This document shows positions 20,883-33,900 of a stretch of DNA of 64,000 bases, in pieces (within the stretch, counting starts at the first letter, position 1; each line of letters begins with the position of its first letter). Under the pieces are notes generated by a model. That model ran no database searches and was not told where the DNA came from. It saw nothing but the letters and a program-made list of their open reading frames with translations. The translations under genes and the position numbers were made by a program. The stretch is from Micropterix aruncella (Eukaryota; Arthropoda; Insecta; Lepidoptera; Micropterigidae), in contig OX155971.1 in NCBI GenBank assembly GCA_944548615.1, forward strand, positions 23,022,782-23,086,781. Direction: 5' to 3'.

Positions 20883-22417
20883 GGCTCTGAAACCGGGGAA
20901 TTACCAGGCCGGTTATTCTTAGAACATTCCGGACAAGTGGCTACCGTGTAGTTAAACCTACCACAACGATAGCAATATTTAGAATAGCCATGATGAGTGC
21001 CACCGCGTGAACCACGCGAACTATTATTGGCTCCTTGGTTGTAATTACCAGAAGACGAATTAGCATAAGAAAAATCATTACGGGAAAAATTTCCACGATT
21101 AAAACCGCCACGATGAAAACCACCGCGATGAGAACCACCACGATTAAAACCACCACGATTGGATGGACCAGCAGAAGAAACGTTACACTCTTTTAACTTC
21201 TGTTCAACTTTCACTTCCTCCGTCGCACATTTGGTAGGAGACTCGTCGACCGCATAAACTGCTTTCGAGCCAGAAGGCTTGACCTTCGCTTGGGCAGGAG
21301 TGGCTGCATTAGATGCGTTGATACGCTGTTGTGCATTTTCAACTTTTTTTCCTAAACGCAGAAGTTCGTCGATTGAATTTATATCAACTAGCATGAAATG
21401 TCGTTGGTAAGAAATTGAGATATTTGAAAGGATAATTCCTAATTGTTCCTCACCAGACAATGGCCTTGACAACCTGTTGAAATAGCCCAACATGACGGAA
21501 ACAAAAATATGCATCCTCTCATCCGACTTTTGTTTACGTCCCCGTACAAATGACAAAACTTCAGCATCGTAATTTAAACTGCCAAAATCGGAGCGGAGTG
21601 CAGCAACTAACTGCTTCCAACTGGAAATGCTCGAAGCTCTAGCACGGTACCAACTAAGCGCTTGTTTCTGGAATAGTTCACAAGCCGATTTCAGCATCCT
21701 GGCATCCGAGATATTACGCGAAAACCTAATCTCATCCAATCGTTCTAAGAACTCGACCACACAGGAATCGCCGTCAAATGTGAAACCAAGATTTAAAGGT
21801 TTAAGAATGCGTTCATCAGAAATGACAAAGTTATTGTCCAAAGGAACTGGTTTCGTATCAACATGCTGTATATACGGAGCTGACGTCACTTCAGAATTCC
21901 TGCCCAAAGGAACCACCTCAGGACTAAGCTTCTCACCCTCGTGCAATGAAGTAGAAGGTATCGGAAGAACTACAGGATTTGGTAACGGGCTAGGCGAACG
22001 AACAATATCTAAATATTTTTCTAACAAAACGACAATTTCCAAAACTTCCTCCTTTAAATTATCTAATAATTTCTTGGAGTCTGAATTAGCAGGATTTATG
22101 CGTGAAATTCTATGAAAGATATGTGCAGTTTTAGTGCTAATTCGTTTATATAAAAGTTTCTGTTTGCTATTCATAAATTCCTCTATAAGTTCTTGGAGAC
22201 ATGAAAGTCTAATCGAACATTCTTGAAATTCTGAATCCGGATCTAAATCCGTTGAGGTAATTGATTCTGCGGGAAATTCCCTTAAGAGTGAATTAAATTG
22301 TTTTCTCATCGCTTCAACATTGGTTGGAGTGACCTCACGAATCGTGAACTCATAATCGAGTTCTGCCTTTACTAAATGTGACGCAGCATAATACACTATC
22401 GCTGGAGACGCCATCAT
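20855..22417 (-). CDS. gag: Gypsy Gag polyprotein, right copy
   Basis: Same 520 residues as the left Gag, including the Arg-Gly-Gly box at 421-442 and the Cys-Cys-Tyr-Cys knuckle at 482-495. Upstream the TA run before the start is two bases shorter than in the left copy (after 22417), the only length difference seen between the two internal regions. Confidence 0.93.
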   Translation of the reverse strand: MMASPAIVYYAASHLVKAELDYEFTIREVTPTNVEAMRKQFNSLLREFPAESITSTDLDPDSEFQECSIRLSCLQELIEEFMNSKQKLLYKRISTKTAHIFHRISRINPANSDSKKLLDNLKEEVLEIVVLLEKYLDIVRSPSPLPNPVVLPIPSTSLHEGEKLSPEVVPLGRNSEVTSAPYIQHVDTKPVPLDNNFVISDERILKPLNLGFTFDGDSCVVEFLERLDEIRFSRNISDARMLKSACELFQKQALSWYRARASSISSWKQLVAALRSDFGSLNYDAEVLSFVRGRKQKSDERMHIFVSVMLGYFNRLSRPLSGEEQLGIILSNISISYQRHFMLVDINSIDELLRLGKKVENAQQRINASNAATPAQAKVKPSGSKAVYAVDESPTKCATEEVKVEQKLKECNVSSAGPSNRGGFNRGGSHRGGFHRGGFNRGNFSRNDFSYANSSSGNYNQGANNSSRGSRGGTHHGYSKYCYRCGRFNYTVATCPECSKNNRPGNSPVSEPKNSKGGAE

Positions 22418-23007
22418 GTCTATATATATAATTTAAATCCCACCAAAAAAATTAAAACCAAAATAAATAAAAAATAATAAAAAAATAAAATGGAATAAAC
22501 TGACTTTTTTTTACTGCTTGCGGCACTTCTGATCACAATTTGCTGCTTACCTCCACCAAGATATGTTGCCTTCACATCTGAAAATTAACAAAAAATAATT
22601 AGTATGATATTAACAAACTTAAACGGCAAGCGTAAAACTTTTTCGCGGAAACCGCCTTAAAATAACAAAATCTGCTGCTAAACAATTGCCTTTAAATCTA
22701 AGATTCAGACAAAAAAAATATAGTAACCATAAAAAAACGGCAAGTACAAAATACTTCTTTGCGGTAACCGCTTTAAATTACAAAAAGAATGCTGCTATAT
22801 AATGACAAAAGATGATGTTCAATACAAAAAACAAAAAGACGGTGCTTATAAACCTCTTTCACGGTAATCGCTATGAATGAAAATTATATAAAAACAAAAA
22901 AAAATGCTTCTAATTTTTTTTATACAATTTTAAAACAAAGTGCTTAAAAAATCGTGCTTCAATGGCTGAGGAAAAGAATATTCTGGAAGCCAAAATCCAA
23001 TTTACAG

Positions 23008-23025
23008 GCCCCACGTTGGGCGCCA
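23008..23025 (-). other. Primer binding site, tRNA-Lys type, right copy
   Basis: Same 18-base site as at 16040-16057, four bases from the outer 5' LTR. Confidence 0.9.
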
Positions 23026-23029
23026 ATTT

Positions 23030-24067
23030 TATAACCTCAAAAAACTAATTTCCGTGTTTGGAAGAAACAAGGTAGAAACTCCCAAAACCCAAGAGAATGA
23101 AAGCAAAAAAAAGGACGCCACCTCCTTTTAAAGAAAAAGAAGGAAACTAATTATATTAAAAAAAGATACCCGAAAGAAATTTTGAAAGATACCCGAAAGA
23201 AAGGTAACCTAAAAAAATATCGATCTCAGAGAGTGGGTTATATTGATCGGCACTGAATTTGGCCAACAGAAAACCCCTTTCCTCAGACACAAAAGACTAC
23301 AGCACAAAAAGAAACACAAGGTTATGCAAAGTATCCGTGTTTATTCGCCCACAGGCACCCTTTTCTTCAAATTCCGCTTATCGGCACGTCACATGTGTTC
23401 AGTCAAATAGAGGTTAATTCCGGATATGAAGGCAAATTTCCTGACGTGGAGGCAAGTCTCGTCACATTTAGTGACGATTTCGTTACTTAATTAGCAGCAA
23501 TTAAAATACGCATGTGTCAGAAGGTCATAGATGCCGCAAGCTGCGATCAATAAAAAAAATCCGTTAAAATCGCGAGGATCCTACTTGAAAAGCTACCCAA
23601 AAAGAGATTAAATGCTTACCAGATAAATCCACACACTTCACATAACAAATTTTTTTACCGCCAGGCGGTCACTCTCCGATTTACTCCTTACGGCGGTCGC
23701 CAATTCTCACAGCCCAATCTCTCTGTCTGTCTCTTAGCCATGTTGAAGCGAAATAGAATGATTGCAGGACGGCGGAAGTCAGCCATAACAGGTAGGGCTA
23801 GACCAGCACAACCGCGATTAATCGCCAGAATCGCCTAGAGCGATAAAAATTACGACTGCACAGCTCTATCTGTCAAAAATTTGATGTTTACGAAATTTCG
23901 TAAAAGGTTCATTTAATTGTCATAATATGGGAGAAAGTCATGAAAACAGCGAAAACCAACAGGAAACATGACTAAACACGGGGAAAACATGGAAAAACGG
24001 GTGCAGCGAACATAATCTGCACAAAGGTGCGAAAAACAAGACAACAAAATAAGCAGTTTTTGTTACA
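23030..24067 (-). repeat. Gypsy LTR 3 (outer 5' LTR)
   Basis: 1038 bases; transcription of the array would start here on the minus strand, pointing away from the host gene at 25037. Flanked on its outer side by AAAT (24068-24071), matching AAAT at 9088-9091. Confidence 0.93.
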
Positions 24068-24071
24068 AAAT

Positions 24072-25036
24072 AATCACATTTTACTGGATTTCTTGCACAT
24101 TCTTTATTTATTTATTTATTGTAGAATGCAAATTTATTAAGTGAGTATACAATTTCAAACTTAGGTTTTATGCAAAATAAATATTTTTAACATTGAGTCA
24201 ATACCAGAAAATAAATACATCTCATAGTCCGGTGGCAACGTCACCTTACTAGGCCGTGACCTAGTCTAAGGTAAACATTAAATTTTGTATGTGCTTGCTT
24301 AATACTGTATTCATAAAAAAATCCCTCAAAAACTAATTTTCCCTCAAAAACTATAGAACTTAGATATATTATCTTTCGCGATGACATATACTTTACAGAA
24401 TAATATTTACATTTTTTATTACGAATCAAGAGATAAACTAACATTGTTTTCATAGCTTTTTAGTTTTGTATGTCGTAGTTTTATCCACTTATCTGTATTT
24501 TCATAAAATTATCAGTGGAGACCTTGCTTATTTTTTTCCTTACTAACTGCGTTTCCTGCCGCTAGCGGTTCAGTTTCTGAACGTTTTCTGTGTAAATTGT
24601 GAACTTGGGACAATTAGGCTAGTCAATTCTGATTCGCCTAGATATGGGCTCTTACCCGCCTAGATACGGGACAGTACAGTCCTAGTTAGGTGGGTACTGA
24701 GTATTTGCCACGTTTGCGTGTTCAATTTTTCCGAGTTTTTGAGTTGAATTTCAGCAACATGTTGATTAAACTTTGTCGTTAAACATAAGTTTACCGTGAA
24801 TACGGGGCTTAATTCAAAGTGACATAAATAAGAAGTGCTGTGAATAATCCAACGATTTTATAAAATATATTTTTCCATTGTCAACACTCATTTCTTAGTC
24901 AAATTCATATGCAGTATAGCTATACCCAACTGCTTATCATTGATGCAATCTTTTTTCTTTTGCTGTTTTTGCTTCGAGCTGAATTAATGCTATTGCAAAA
25001 TTTGCTGATGCATCGAACGCTTTGCAATTGTTTCAG
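24072..25036. other. Region upstream of host gene exon 1
   Basis: AT-rich, no coding frame. It probably contains intron or promoter sequence of the host gene: the 'tttgcaattgtttcag' at 25021-25036 looks like a splice acceptor just before the ATG exon, which would put a 5'-UTR exon further left, possibly beyond the gypsy array. I could not identify that exon or a TATA box. Confidence 0.45.
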
Positions 25037-25102
25037 GTGACAATGAGTCAGAAAAGAAGTCACACTCCGGTCGCAGTGGAAGCGAAGGAGGCCAATGCGG
25101 AG
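25037..25102 (+). CDS. Host gene exon 1 (start codon 25043)
   Basis: Acceptor tttcag at 25031-25036, six untranslated bases, then ATG and 20 codons, donor GAG|gtaaga. Phase 0. A frame without the ATG is also open, but only this one matches the phase of the next exons. Confidence 0.85.
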
Positions 25103-27943
25103 GTAAGATTCAATCTCTTTATCATTATTATTGTTACAGACAGGCAGCATCATTGCTGATATGTCTGAATTTAACACTAAGTTTAATCCCTCGAGCCTCA
25201 GAGAGACCGATCGGACTCAAATGTAAAATTTCCGCATCTCAAACGTAAATTTTCACATTTCCGCCTCTTTGGGACTGATCGGACTCTAAAGTTAGTATTC
25301 TAAAGTTCTAACATGCAACAATTCTAAAGTGCAACAACGGTTTGGGAGAAATTAATATTTTGGTCGGCCGCCATAATAAATCTAAAATTTCCATAATTAT
25401 ACATAGTCTTTCAAAGACATGCGCTTGCGAAATCTTGCGGCTCGAGGGGTTAATATAGATATATAAAAATCGATGTTAGTATATCTGTTTTAGCTTAATA
25501 GACCTTGACACCTTTTGACCGATTACCATGAGAGTTGGCGCATATATGTATTTTTTCATGGAGAACTTTTTTATACTATTTACTTTTTACATGAAAATTG
25601 GTATACATAGGTATTTGAGATTAGATAATATTTTCTCGCTATATACTTCGCCACTAGATGGCACTGCAGCACATCAACTTCTATACCGTTCATCCAATCA
25701 CCATGAAAAATTGGTATACATAGGTATTTGAGTTTGGATAATGTTTTGGCGCTGTCCACTTTGTTGTAACTCACCACTAGATGGTGTTGCGGCACATTAA
25801 CTTCTATACCGTTCAATAACCGATCACCATAATTTAAACTGTGAGTCCTGTTTACTAATTATATACCATCCAGGCAAAGCCGGATGATTCCCCTACTATT
25901 TTTCAATCTGTTGACACTACGTGTTTCAACCACTTCAGCAGGTAAACTGTTCCACTGGTCCACAGTACAGTTGGATAGGAAGTGTTTCCTGAGATTAGTG
26001 TTTTCTCCAGTTTAAAGTTTTGTCCTCGCAGATGATGCATGTGGTTCCGTTCGAAGATAGAAGGCGTCGGGGTAATTACAGCATCCGTTGAGAATCTTAT
26101 ACGTCTAAATGAGGTCACCCCTAATCCGAAGATCCTTTAAGCTGGCCATTCACAAGAGAGCCAGATTGGAGGGTCCAAAAAGAGGGGGTCATACACGGTG
26201 AGGCCAGTTCCATCAATTCTGTGCTTTGCAAAGGGTGTGTTCAAGTTGAATTCGTGTCCTTGTTGTAGCTTTTAATCCTATGAACATCGAAGAACGGAAC
26301 TTGTTAGCTGTCGCTGCTGTTTGCAATTATATTAAGGCTAAGAAGAAGAAACCAAAAATGAAGTGGCAGAAAGAATGGTATTCAGAAACAATGTGTCGGA
26401 AACTTGCCACAGGCAGTGTTTTGTTCGATATAACTCTATCACATCAAGAACAAAATCTCGACCGGCGCTGGTAGCGTGGGTACTGTTCGCCATCTCGTAG
26501 GTTATTTGTCTATGATTGCAGAGATGTTGCCAGTGACGCGGCTACGCTATGATTGATCGCATGTTTGGCTCGGGGATCCGCCACACATGGAGGGGCCAGT
26601 GATTGGCGCGAGTCCATTCGGCTCCGGGAAGCCCCACGGGAAGGCTCGGTGGATTTTCTCCAAAAATCTCCTCCAAAAATCCAGCTGAGCCACGAGGTGG
26701 TGCGGGCCACACCAAATTTCCCCACATACGTTGGAATTTAGACTGGCCCGAGGCCGTTTGGCCCGCTGGCTCTCGTGAATGGGGACCTTTAGTGTGGGCA
26801 GTTGCAATCTGCAGAGTCTTTCTAAGCATTCCAGATTCTTTGAACCCACTGGTTGTGAGTCATTTGCATTTCATAGAACAGAAAATAGGTAACCTAACAA
26901 AAAAAAACCTTTATTTTTTGTAGAATTATATATTTAGTGAATGAGTCTGAAAAATAAGTATGGTATATTAACACCAGGTATCTTTATCTTATTGGATACA
27001 TTTTTACAAAGTAGGTATTTAATACGATGCTAAAATTGTTTTACTGGCGACTCTAAAATTCCCTGAGGAATTCTGTTGTAGAAATGTATACATTGGGCCC
27101 AATCGCGTTTCTTTGTGAACTAAAACTGAAATTAGTTCAAGCGAACAAGATAAAGCAATACTTACGGAATACGAGCGGAATATAAAACGAACGATCGACG
27201 ATAAAAACTACCTGTCGAACTTATACTCATTATAATAAATTTGCACACATTTTGTTGCGGTGTTAGATTCAGATGCTTTATCTTTTGTGGGTAGATTTAA
27301 TGCAAAAAAGTGACAACCGTTCATTTCATATTCCGCTCCAGCGTATTGTCTCGTTCACACGGACTAATTTCCGATTTTAGTTCACCAAGAAACGCAATCG
27401 AGCCCATTGCCCCATTAAAAAAAAACAAACCTCTTTAATTAGACACTTAAGAACTGAAATCTTTTTTATACTTCTGGTATTTATATTATGGCGGCCACAG
27501 TCTTTATTGAACAGCTTTAGATTTTTACGGACATACATTATATCCTCCCATACCATCGCTATCATTAACATCGCTGAAACATTGCTTGCTTCAAACTTCA
27601 TGTGGTGAAATCTGATTTCGTCCTATTTATAATGTCAAATAACCGCAATATTCTTTGACTTTATAATAATTTATTAATATTTTTTTGTTACCCTCATTAT
27701 TTCATGAACTCCTTTTAAAACTTTAGCGTCCTTATAGGTGTTAGATTATTTTGATGAGGCAAATCTGTGCCCACAAAGAGTAAAGTATATACTTCTTTCT
27801 ATCATCCTCTATTTTATTTGTCATACTCTTTATATAGGTTAAGTTATGTAGTCTACTCGCAAATAATGTTCTTACAATAGTATAGGTTAGCTCTAAAATA
27901 TTGCCTGCAGGCAATAAGCTCGCCTTTTCTTAAGAATAAAGAG

Positions 27944-27974
<31 letters not shown>

Positions 27975-30900
27975 TCAGAGTGCAATAATTCAGAAGTCAA
28001 CGGTGGCAGACCTTAAAGATAAAGAGGTGAGCTATTTTTTATTGAGCTTCAGCTGTTATCTTAGTTTACGCACAGTATACCAACCAGTAGCTTTACTTTC
28101 GAGCTACAAGGCATTGCGGGAAGAGGGTGGGAGGAATGTGGGCAGAGGGATATGTCCCGACGAACGCGGACGGTTAACATTACGCGCAGGTAAAGGCTGA
28201 CGACCTTTTGGAGTGTTTGGCTATCTGCGTGGGCCGAGTAGCGGGACATCTGGCAACCATATCCTAGCCCTTACGACTCTAACGTATTCGCTTTGATTTC
28301 AATTTTGTTTTAAGAGAGGGTACTGTCTGGTATATTGGGGTTTAGGGCTATAGGCCATGGCTATTTAATTTGATTCCCATTCGGAGAAATTGAATAATTC
28401 CCATTCGCCACTTGGAGAAATGAAAAATTCTGGCAGACCAGTTTTTAATTCAAGATATGCAGAGGTGTGTCTTATCAAATGCCCCTGTTACACACGATAA
28501 GAAGGTTATTATGAAATAATGCATAATGATAGTTGGTGGACATTTAACTTTGATAATTAGGTGACAATACATTGATTGTCGATTATCAAAGACTCGCGAC
28601 AATATATACGCGACTTGTTTGACAATATATAAAGGATAAAAACGAATTCAGTGCGTGAAGTCTAACACCCCACTTTTTGGCAATGTTGCAACCGCCGTTG
28701 TCCAGAGTGGTCTAGACAGTCTACCCTTGACAACAGCGGTTGCAACATCGCTGAAATATCGGTAAATTAGTTTCAATCTTATCCTTTCTATCCTTCAGAT
28801 TGCATTCTGGAGGTCGATTCTGTCTCTAAGCAGTATAAATTCCCTGAAAGTCTCGGATGCACAGCCCTCCACCCAGATATAACTCTTTACTCTCTATCTC
28901 GGAGGGTGGCCCTTATTGTAGAACTAACTGTTCCATGGGAATCACAACGGTCCCATGGGGACCACAAGTACAAATTAAATAAATACCATGACGTCACCCA
29001 AAATCGCTTCACTGTTCACCTTCACGTGGTCGAAGTTGACGCTCGGGGCCTGCCAGTCAAATCATTGTTTCGCCTCTTTAAAGATCTTGGTCTTTCCAGA
29101 AAAATAATCAACTCTTTCCTGGAAAAAATATCTAAAACCGCAATTTCCGCATCTCAAATTCTATGTCATCGAAGGGAAAGTGAATTGGTGGTAAAGTGAA
29201 CGCTCACAGGTGGCAAGACAGCTGTCCTAAACCTACCACAGCCGATCGTTAGTCTGGAATCCACCGCTCACCCCCCAGAAGTGTAATAATAATATTATAA
29301 TGGGCCCGATTCCGATTGGTGAAATCCATGGCAGCTCCGTTTGTATCTATTTTATCTATATAATCAAGGTATTACTAAAAGACCCCTGTCTAAAGCAGAG
29401 TTAAATCTGAGCCTATGACTCTATTAAGAAGGCTATTAATTGTATTTTATTTATTTTTTCTTTCAGGCACCAAGTATTAAAAAATCAGATGCTAAGGAGC
29501 CCACTAAAGAGGTGAGAATAATATCCTAAAATGTTGAATTTCCTTAAGGACCAGTTACTGACAAAAGGCACTTTGTGTGATGTTAGCATTTTACAAATGA
29601 TTCTACTATAAATATATATTTTTAAAAATATATTTGTTAAATTCAGGGCTTAGGCCTTGTCCAGATGAGGGTGGAAAACTATGCCAAACGAAAATATGTA
29701 GCCTAAATCAATTGTTCGTTTTCAAGAAGATGACGGAGGAACTGGTATTGGACTGGTTAAATGTTGTATAGCACCAGCGTCCTGGGGCTTTAACCCGGCG
29801 TGAATGAGGTGAGAAATTGTTACACCAACTGTGAAGGTGGGTATGAGATACCCGAAACTTTGATACCAAATTTTTGATACTATAATTATGTAATAAGTAT
29901 TTTTGTTACTTGGGATATTAATAATAGAATCCATGCAATAAGATGAGTAAATGGAATACTATGTTTGAGGTTCACAAGCGTTTTTTTATTGAAATAACTA
30001 AGCATCTACATTTTCTTTGAAAAAGAACAAGTTTTGGTAGTTTAATATTTTTAATATAAAATTTCAACTTCTTTCGTAAATCGACATAACCGTAGTATAT
30101 TCTTATAACAAAATCAGAAAAAAGCAGCACAGCACCAAAATTAGACTTACAAATCAGCACAATCTCCGCACATAAAAATCGCATGCTCCATGCACTTGAA
30201 TAGTTTTCTAATAATTGTTGTAGCCGAAGTTCATTTCCTTCATAAGATATCTTGAGAAATATAAAAATAAACCAAACAATTCTGTCAATAACTATAAATG
30301 ATAAACTGTCAACTCAAAAATGTAACACCAACTGCGAGATAGGGTGTGATGTACCCGAGCTACCTTTGCGCATTAGTAACTTCCAATGACGCCGGCGCAA
30401 CACTAAACTCAACACTGCACCTCGCCCGCCTCTCCCTTACCTCCAGCTACTGTGACGGCGGGATTTGCATGGCAACAATAACAATAAATATTCTGCATTT
30501 AAAAAAATCTCGGGTATGACATACCCGACCTCACTGACGCCGGGTTAAGAAAAGCTTGCGCCATGCTTGCACTTGATGCATTTATAGGTCACTTAACCTA
30601 AAAGAAAGATAAAAATTAATTTTTGGATTACTGATTTGGTGATAATTCCAGGAGTAATGACTTCACAGTTGCAAGTTATAGATGAAGTTGTCAATCAACC
30701 ATTCGAAGAAAATTTGTGAAAGGTATACAGCAATTGAAACAAAACAAAGAGTATTTGTTTCCGTTACAACCATTCAAATTGTATGGGAATGGCATAAAAT
30801 TATTCTTAAAATTAGGTACTCTATTTAGCAAAGAACCATATAATGACTCTTGACAAGGAAATTAAAGAAACCATCAATTCCAGTCTTAGATTCCAAGATT

Positions 30901-33900
30901 AGTGACACAGACATTGAAAAAAGTTTTAGGAAATGTTGCATTTCCAGCAGTCTGAATGGAAATGAGGATAGAATTTTATGGGAAGAAAATGAGAGTAGTA
31001 ATCATTCAAGCAACACTGATAATAATTCCTAATTATTACAATACAATTTACTGAATTAACTTTTGTTTTACATGTATTTCAATTTTTCCTTCCATTCTTG
31101 CTCTAAATATATAGGTCGCTTTATATTCGAGACCGCGTTATATTTAAGCTAATACAGTCGTTAGGTATCCAAAGACTCAAGGTAAGATGTAAACAATATG
31201 TTTTATAAAGCGAGAAATCCAATGATAAATTTAGTAAAAATGCTCGAAAAACTTTTCCTGTAAGAATCCTAATAATCGCTATACAGGTGAGTTTTTTATT
31301 AGTGACATCGCTGTAGTGGGTTAATCATTACGATCAAGTAAGCAACTTTTAATAAAAAATTTTGAAAAAAAAATTTTTTTTAATTTTTTTTTTTTTTTTG
31401 TTTTGAAAAATATTATAAAAAGAGTTGAGCACGTTGCACCATCTAGCGGTAGGTAAAATATTTCAAATATTGTTTTTTCGCTATATTTTACCTACTGCTA
31501 AATGGCGCAGCGCGCTCAATGCTTCTCTTTTTTTTGATAGATGCAATTTACAAATTTGGCAAACAAAAAAAAAGATATTAATATTTACTTATTTGCTCAT
31601 ACTCATTCACCCACTACAAGAATGTCACTAATAAAAAAGTCAACCTGTCTGTATAGAGTTATAAGATGAAAAATCTTTTGTGACTACATTACCCGCATTT
31701 ATGTCTGGTAAATTCCTACTTAAACCCTTCGGCTACGTAACGACCAAATTTGTTTGCACATCAGAACACCATTGACTACGTAACAACCAATATTGGCGGC
31801 TTGTTCCCAGAGCTTACAGTAATATTATTTTCTAATTCGAACGCATCCTAAAATCCATACCAAATATCTCATTATTAGCATAGATTTATAGACGGCCGTT
31901 AGAATAATTTCATGCGTCATTTCGCGGATATTTCTGGTAAAATTCCATTGTCAAACATCATCATTTTTAATTTCGAGAAATCATCAAAAATGTTATTGGT
32001 TTTTATGAGCTAATATCTAATTATTTTTGTATGTAAATAATCAAAACGAAATAATATCTTTGATAAAGAATCAAATACAGATAACGATAGTATTTACAAT
32101 TTCTAAATAGGGTACTGTATTTTCCCGTAAGACAAGTACAAGTTAGAAATGCCGAGTTTTTTAATTTTTTTTGACTTTATCATATTTATTCATAATTATC
32201 TAATTGTTTTACAAAATGAGATTTTAATATTTTTATGTACGAAATTTCAATGCGATCATTGTACAGTTATTCTTTTTATGATTGCTATAGTAGTTCCATA
32301 GTTATAGTACTTTTTGTCGAGCGCGGCGATATTGCTAGAAATTCCAATAAATTGCAGCAGTCTACCATGAAATTATGCCGCTACTCGAAGGGTTAACTTT
32401 ACAGTGGGCGTACAGCTTTATGTTAGCGCAGCTCGACGGGCGCCCATGCGAGATTGTACCGGCAATAGTGTGATTTAAATAGAGCCAAGCAATTAACATC
32501 ACTAATTGCACACACCGTGTTTTTCTTCCTCCGCTCTCGTAGCGGTCGACTCCACAAACGGTGACTCAACATACAACACTTTCGTTAATCTCAGAGACGA
32601 AGACTTGAAAAACAGTGGAAGCCTTTTGAAGCTTACTAGTTGTTTACTAAAAGTGAGAGACGTTATAAATAGAGAGTACTCTGGATAACGCTGGTTGTAA
32701 TATCGCCGAAACGTCGAGTACTTAAAACTTCATGCGGTAAAATCCGATTTTCTTTACTTGAAATAATTGCAATAATTTTTGCTAATTTTTATTGCTATTT
32801 GTCATACGATATAAAATATTGTTAATTAAAACTAGTCAAATAGAACTTAAGACCATAAGTTAATTATTGCCGTAACTATCAATATTTGTGTGACATTTAT
32901 AGACGAATCATTTGTAACTATACCTTTTATTTTGGTTATACAATGTGCTATTTTGGCACTTCCAAATGTGTCTTCCCTTAAGACACTTTAGAATATTACT
33001 TATTTCTATAATATTGTTTAATTTCAGGCAACGAAAAACAAAGCAGCGGCCAATACTCTAACAACAGAAACCAAGGAGCCCTCTAAAGAGGTAAGAAAAC
33101 TATATGGTTCACCGTCAACAATTTGTGGGCCATGATTTTTCCAACAGTATACCCATTTAAATAATAGTTTTATATAAGTATACATGAATTCATTGCCTGA
33201 CTATATTGCTTTCATATTACATAAAGCAACAGTAATTGATTAACAGCATCTATAAAAGAAACTACCTATTGGTTTTTTTGTTGTTTTTTAATATATTGAC
33301 TTTATTCTAACGATTTACACTGATTCTAACAATTCACTTTTTTTTTACCTATATATAATATGTTTAGAACAATCCGTCAACCACTGGAACAACATGCCAG
33401 GGTTGAATCATTCCAAAGCGCTAATTAAGGCATAAGACAGTAAGACTGCCTGTGAGGCCTTATTGCTAAATAGGAACAATCTACACATACAATGCTCACG
33501 GGGCATTGTGACCTGAACAAACACATGTACAACCTCAAGCTCCGGGACGCGAAAATGTGCAGGTTCTGCCAAAGGCAGAGGAAACTCCCCTACACCTCAT
33601 GTGCGAGTGTGGCCCGCTGATGCTTAAAAGATACACCCACTTGGGTGGTCATTACCTCCAACCTGAGGAGGTAAAACAATCTGGTGCCGAAAGCCTGTTG
33701 CGGTTCTTAAATGACACGAGGCGTAGCACAGAACTATAGTAGGTGGCAAACACAATTATCAGCAATGGTCGCAGTGTTACAAGGCTCTTAAAGACCTTAG
33801 AAATTTTTTAAATATTTTATTCAGTTATGATACTAAACTAATTACATTTTCTATTTGTCTTTAAAATAGGTAAGATACTCAAATTAGTATCATGCAACAA

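Larger units (their letters stand above)
9092..24067 (-). mobile_element. Tandem gypsy-type LTR retrotransposon array (LTR-int-LTR-int-LTR)
   Basis: Two internal regions, each with gag and pol on the minus strand, alternate with three 1038-bp LTRs. The repeat period is 6970 bases for the left unit and 6968 for the right, which lost one TA in a TA run after gag's start. The array is flanked by AAAT at 9088-9091 and 24068-24071. In element orientation the LTR begins TGTAAC and ends GGTTATA. The order fits Ty3/gypsy (protease, RT, RNase H, integrase). No env frame follows pol. LTR length and the tRNA-Lys primer site recall the Osvaldo/Ulysses group, but that placement is inference. Confidence 0.95.

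Noticed and set aside
26510..26923. Several overlapping 60-106 codon frames as genes
   Set aside because: Frames on both strands in all phases are expected in GC-rich DNA; no start context or domain.
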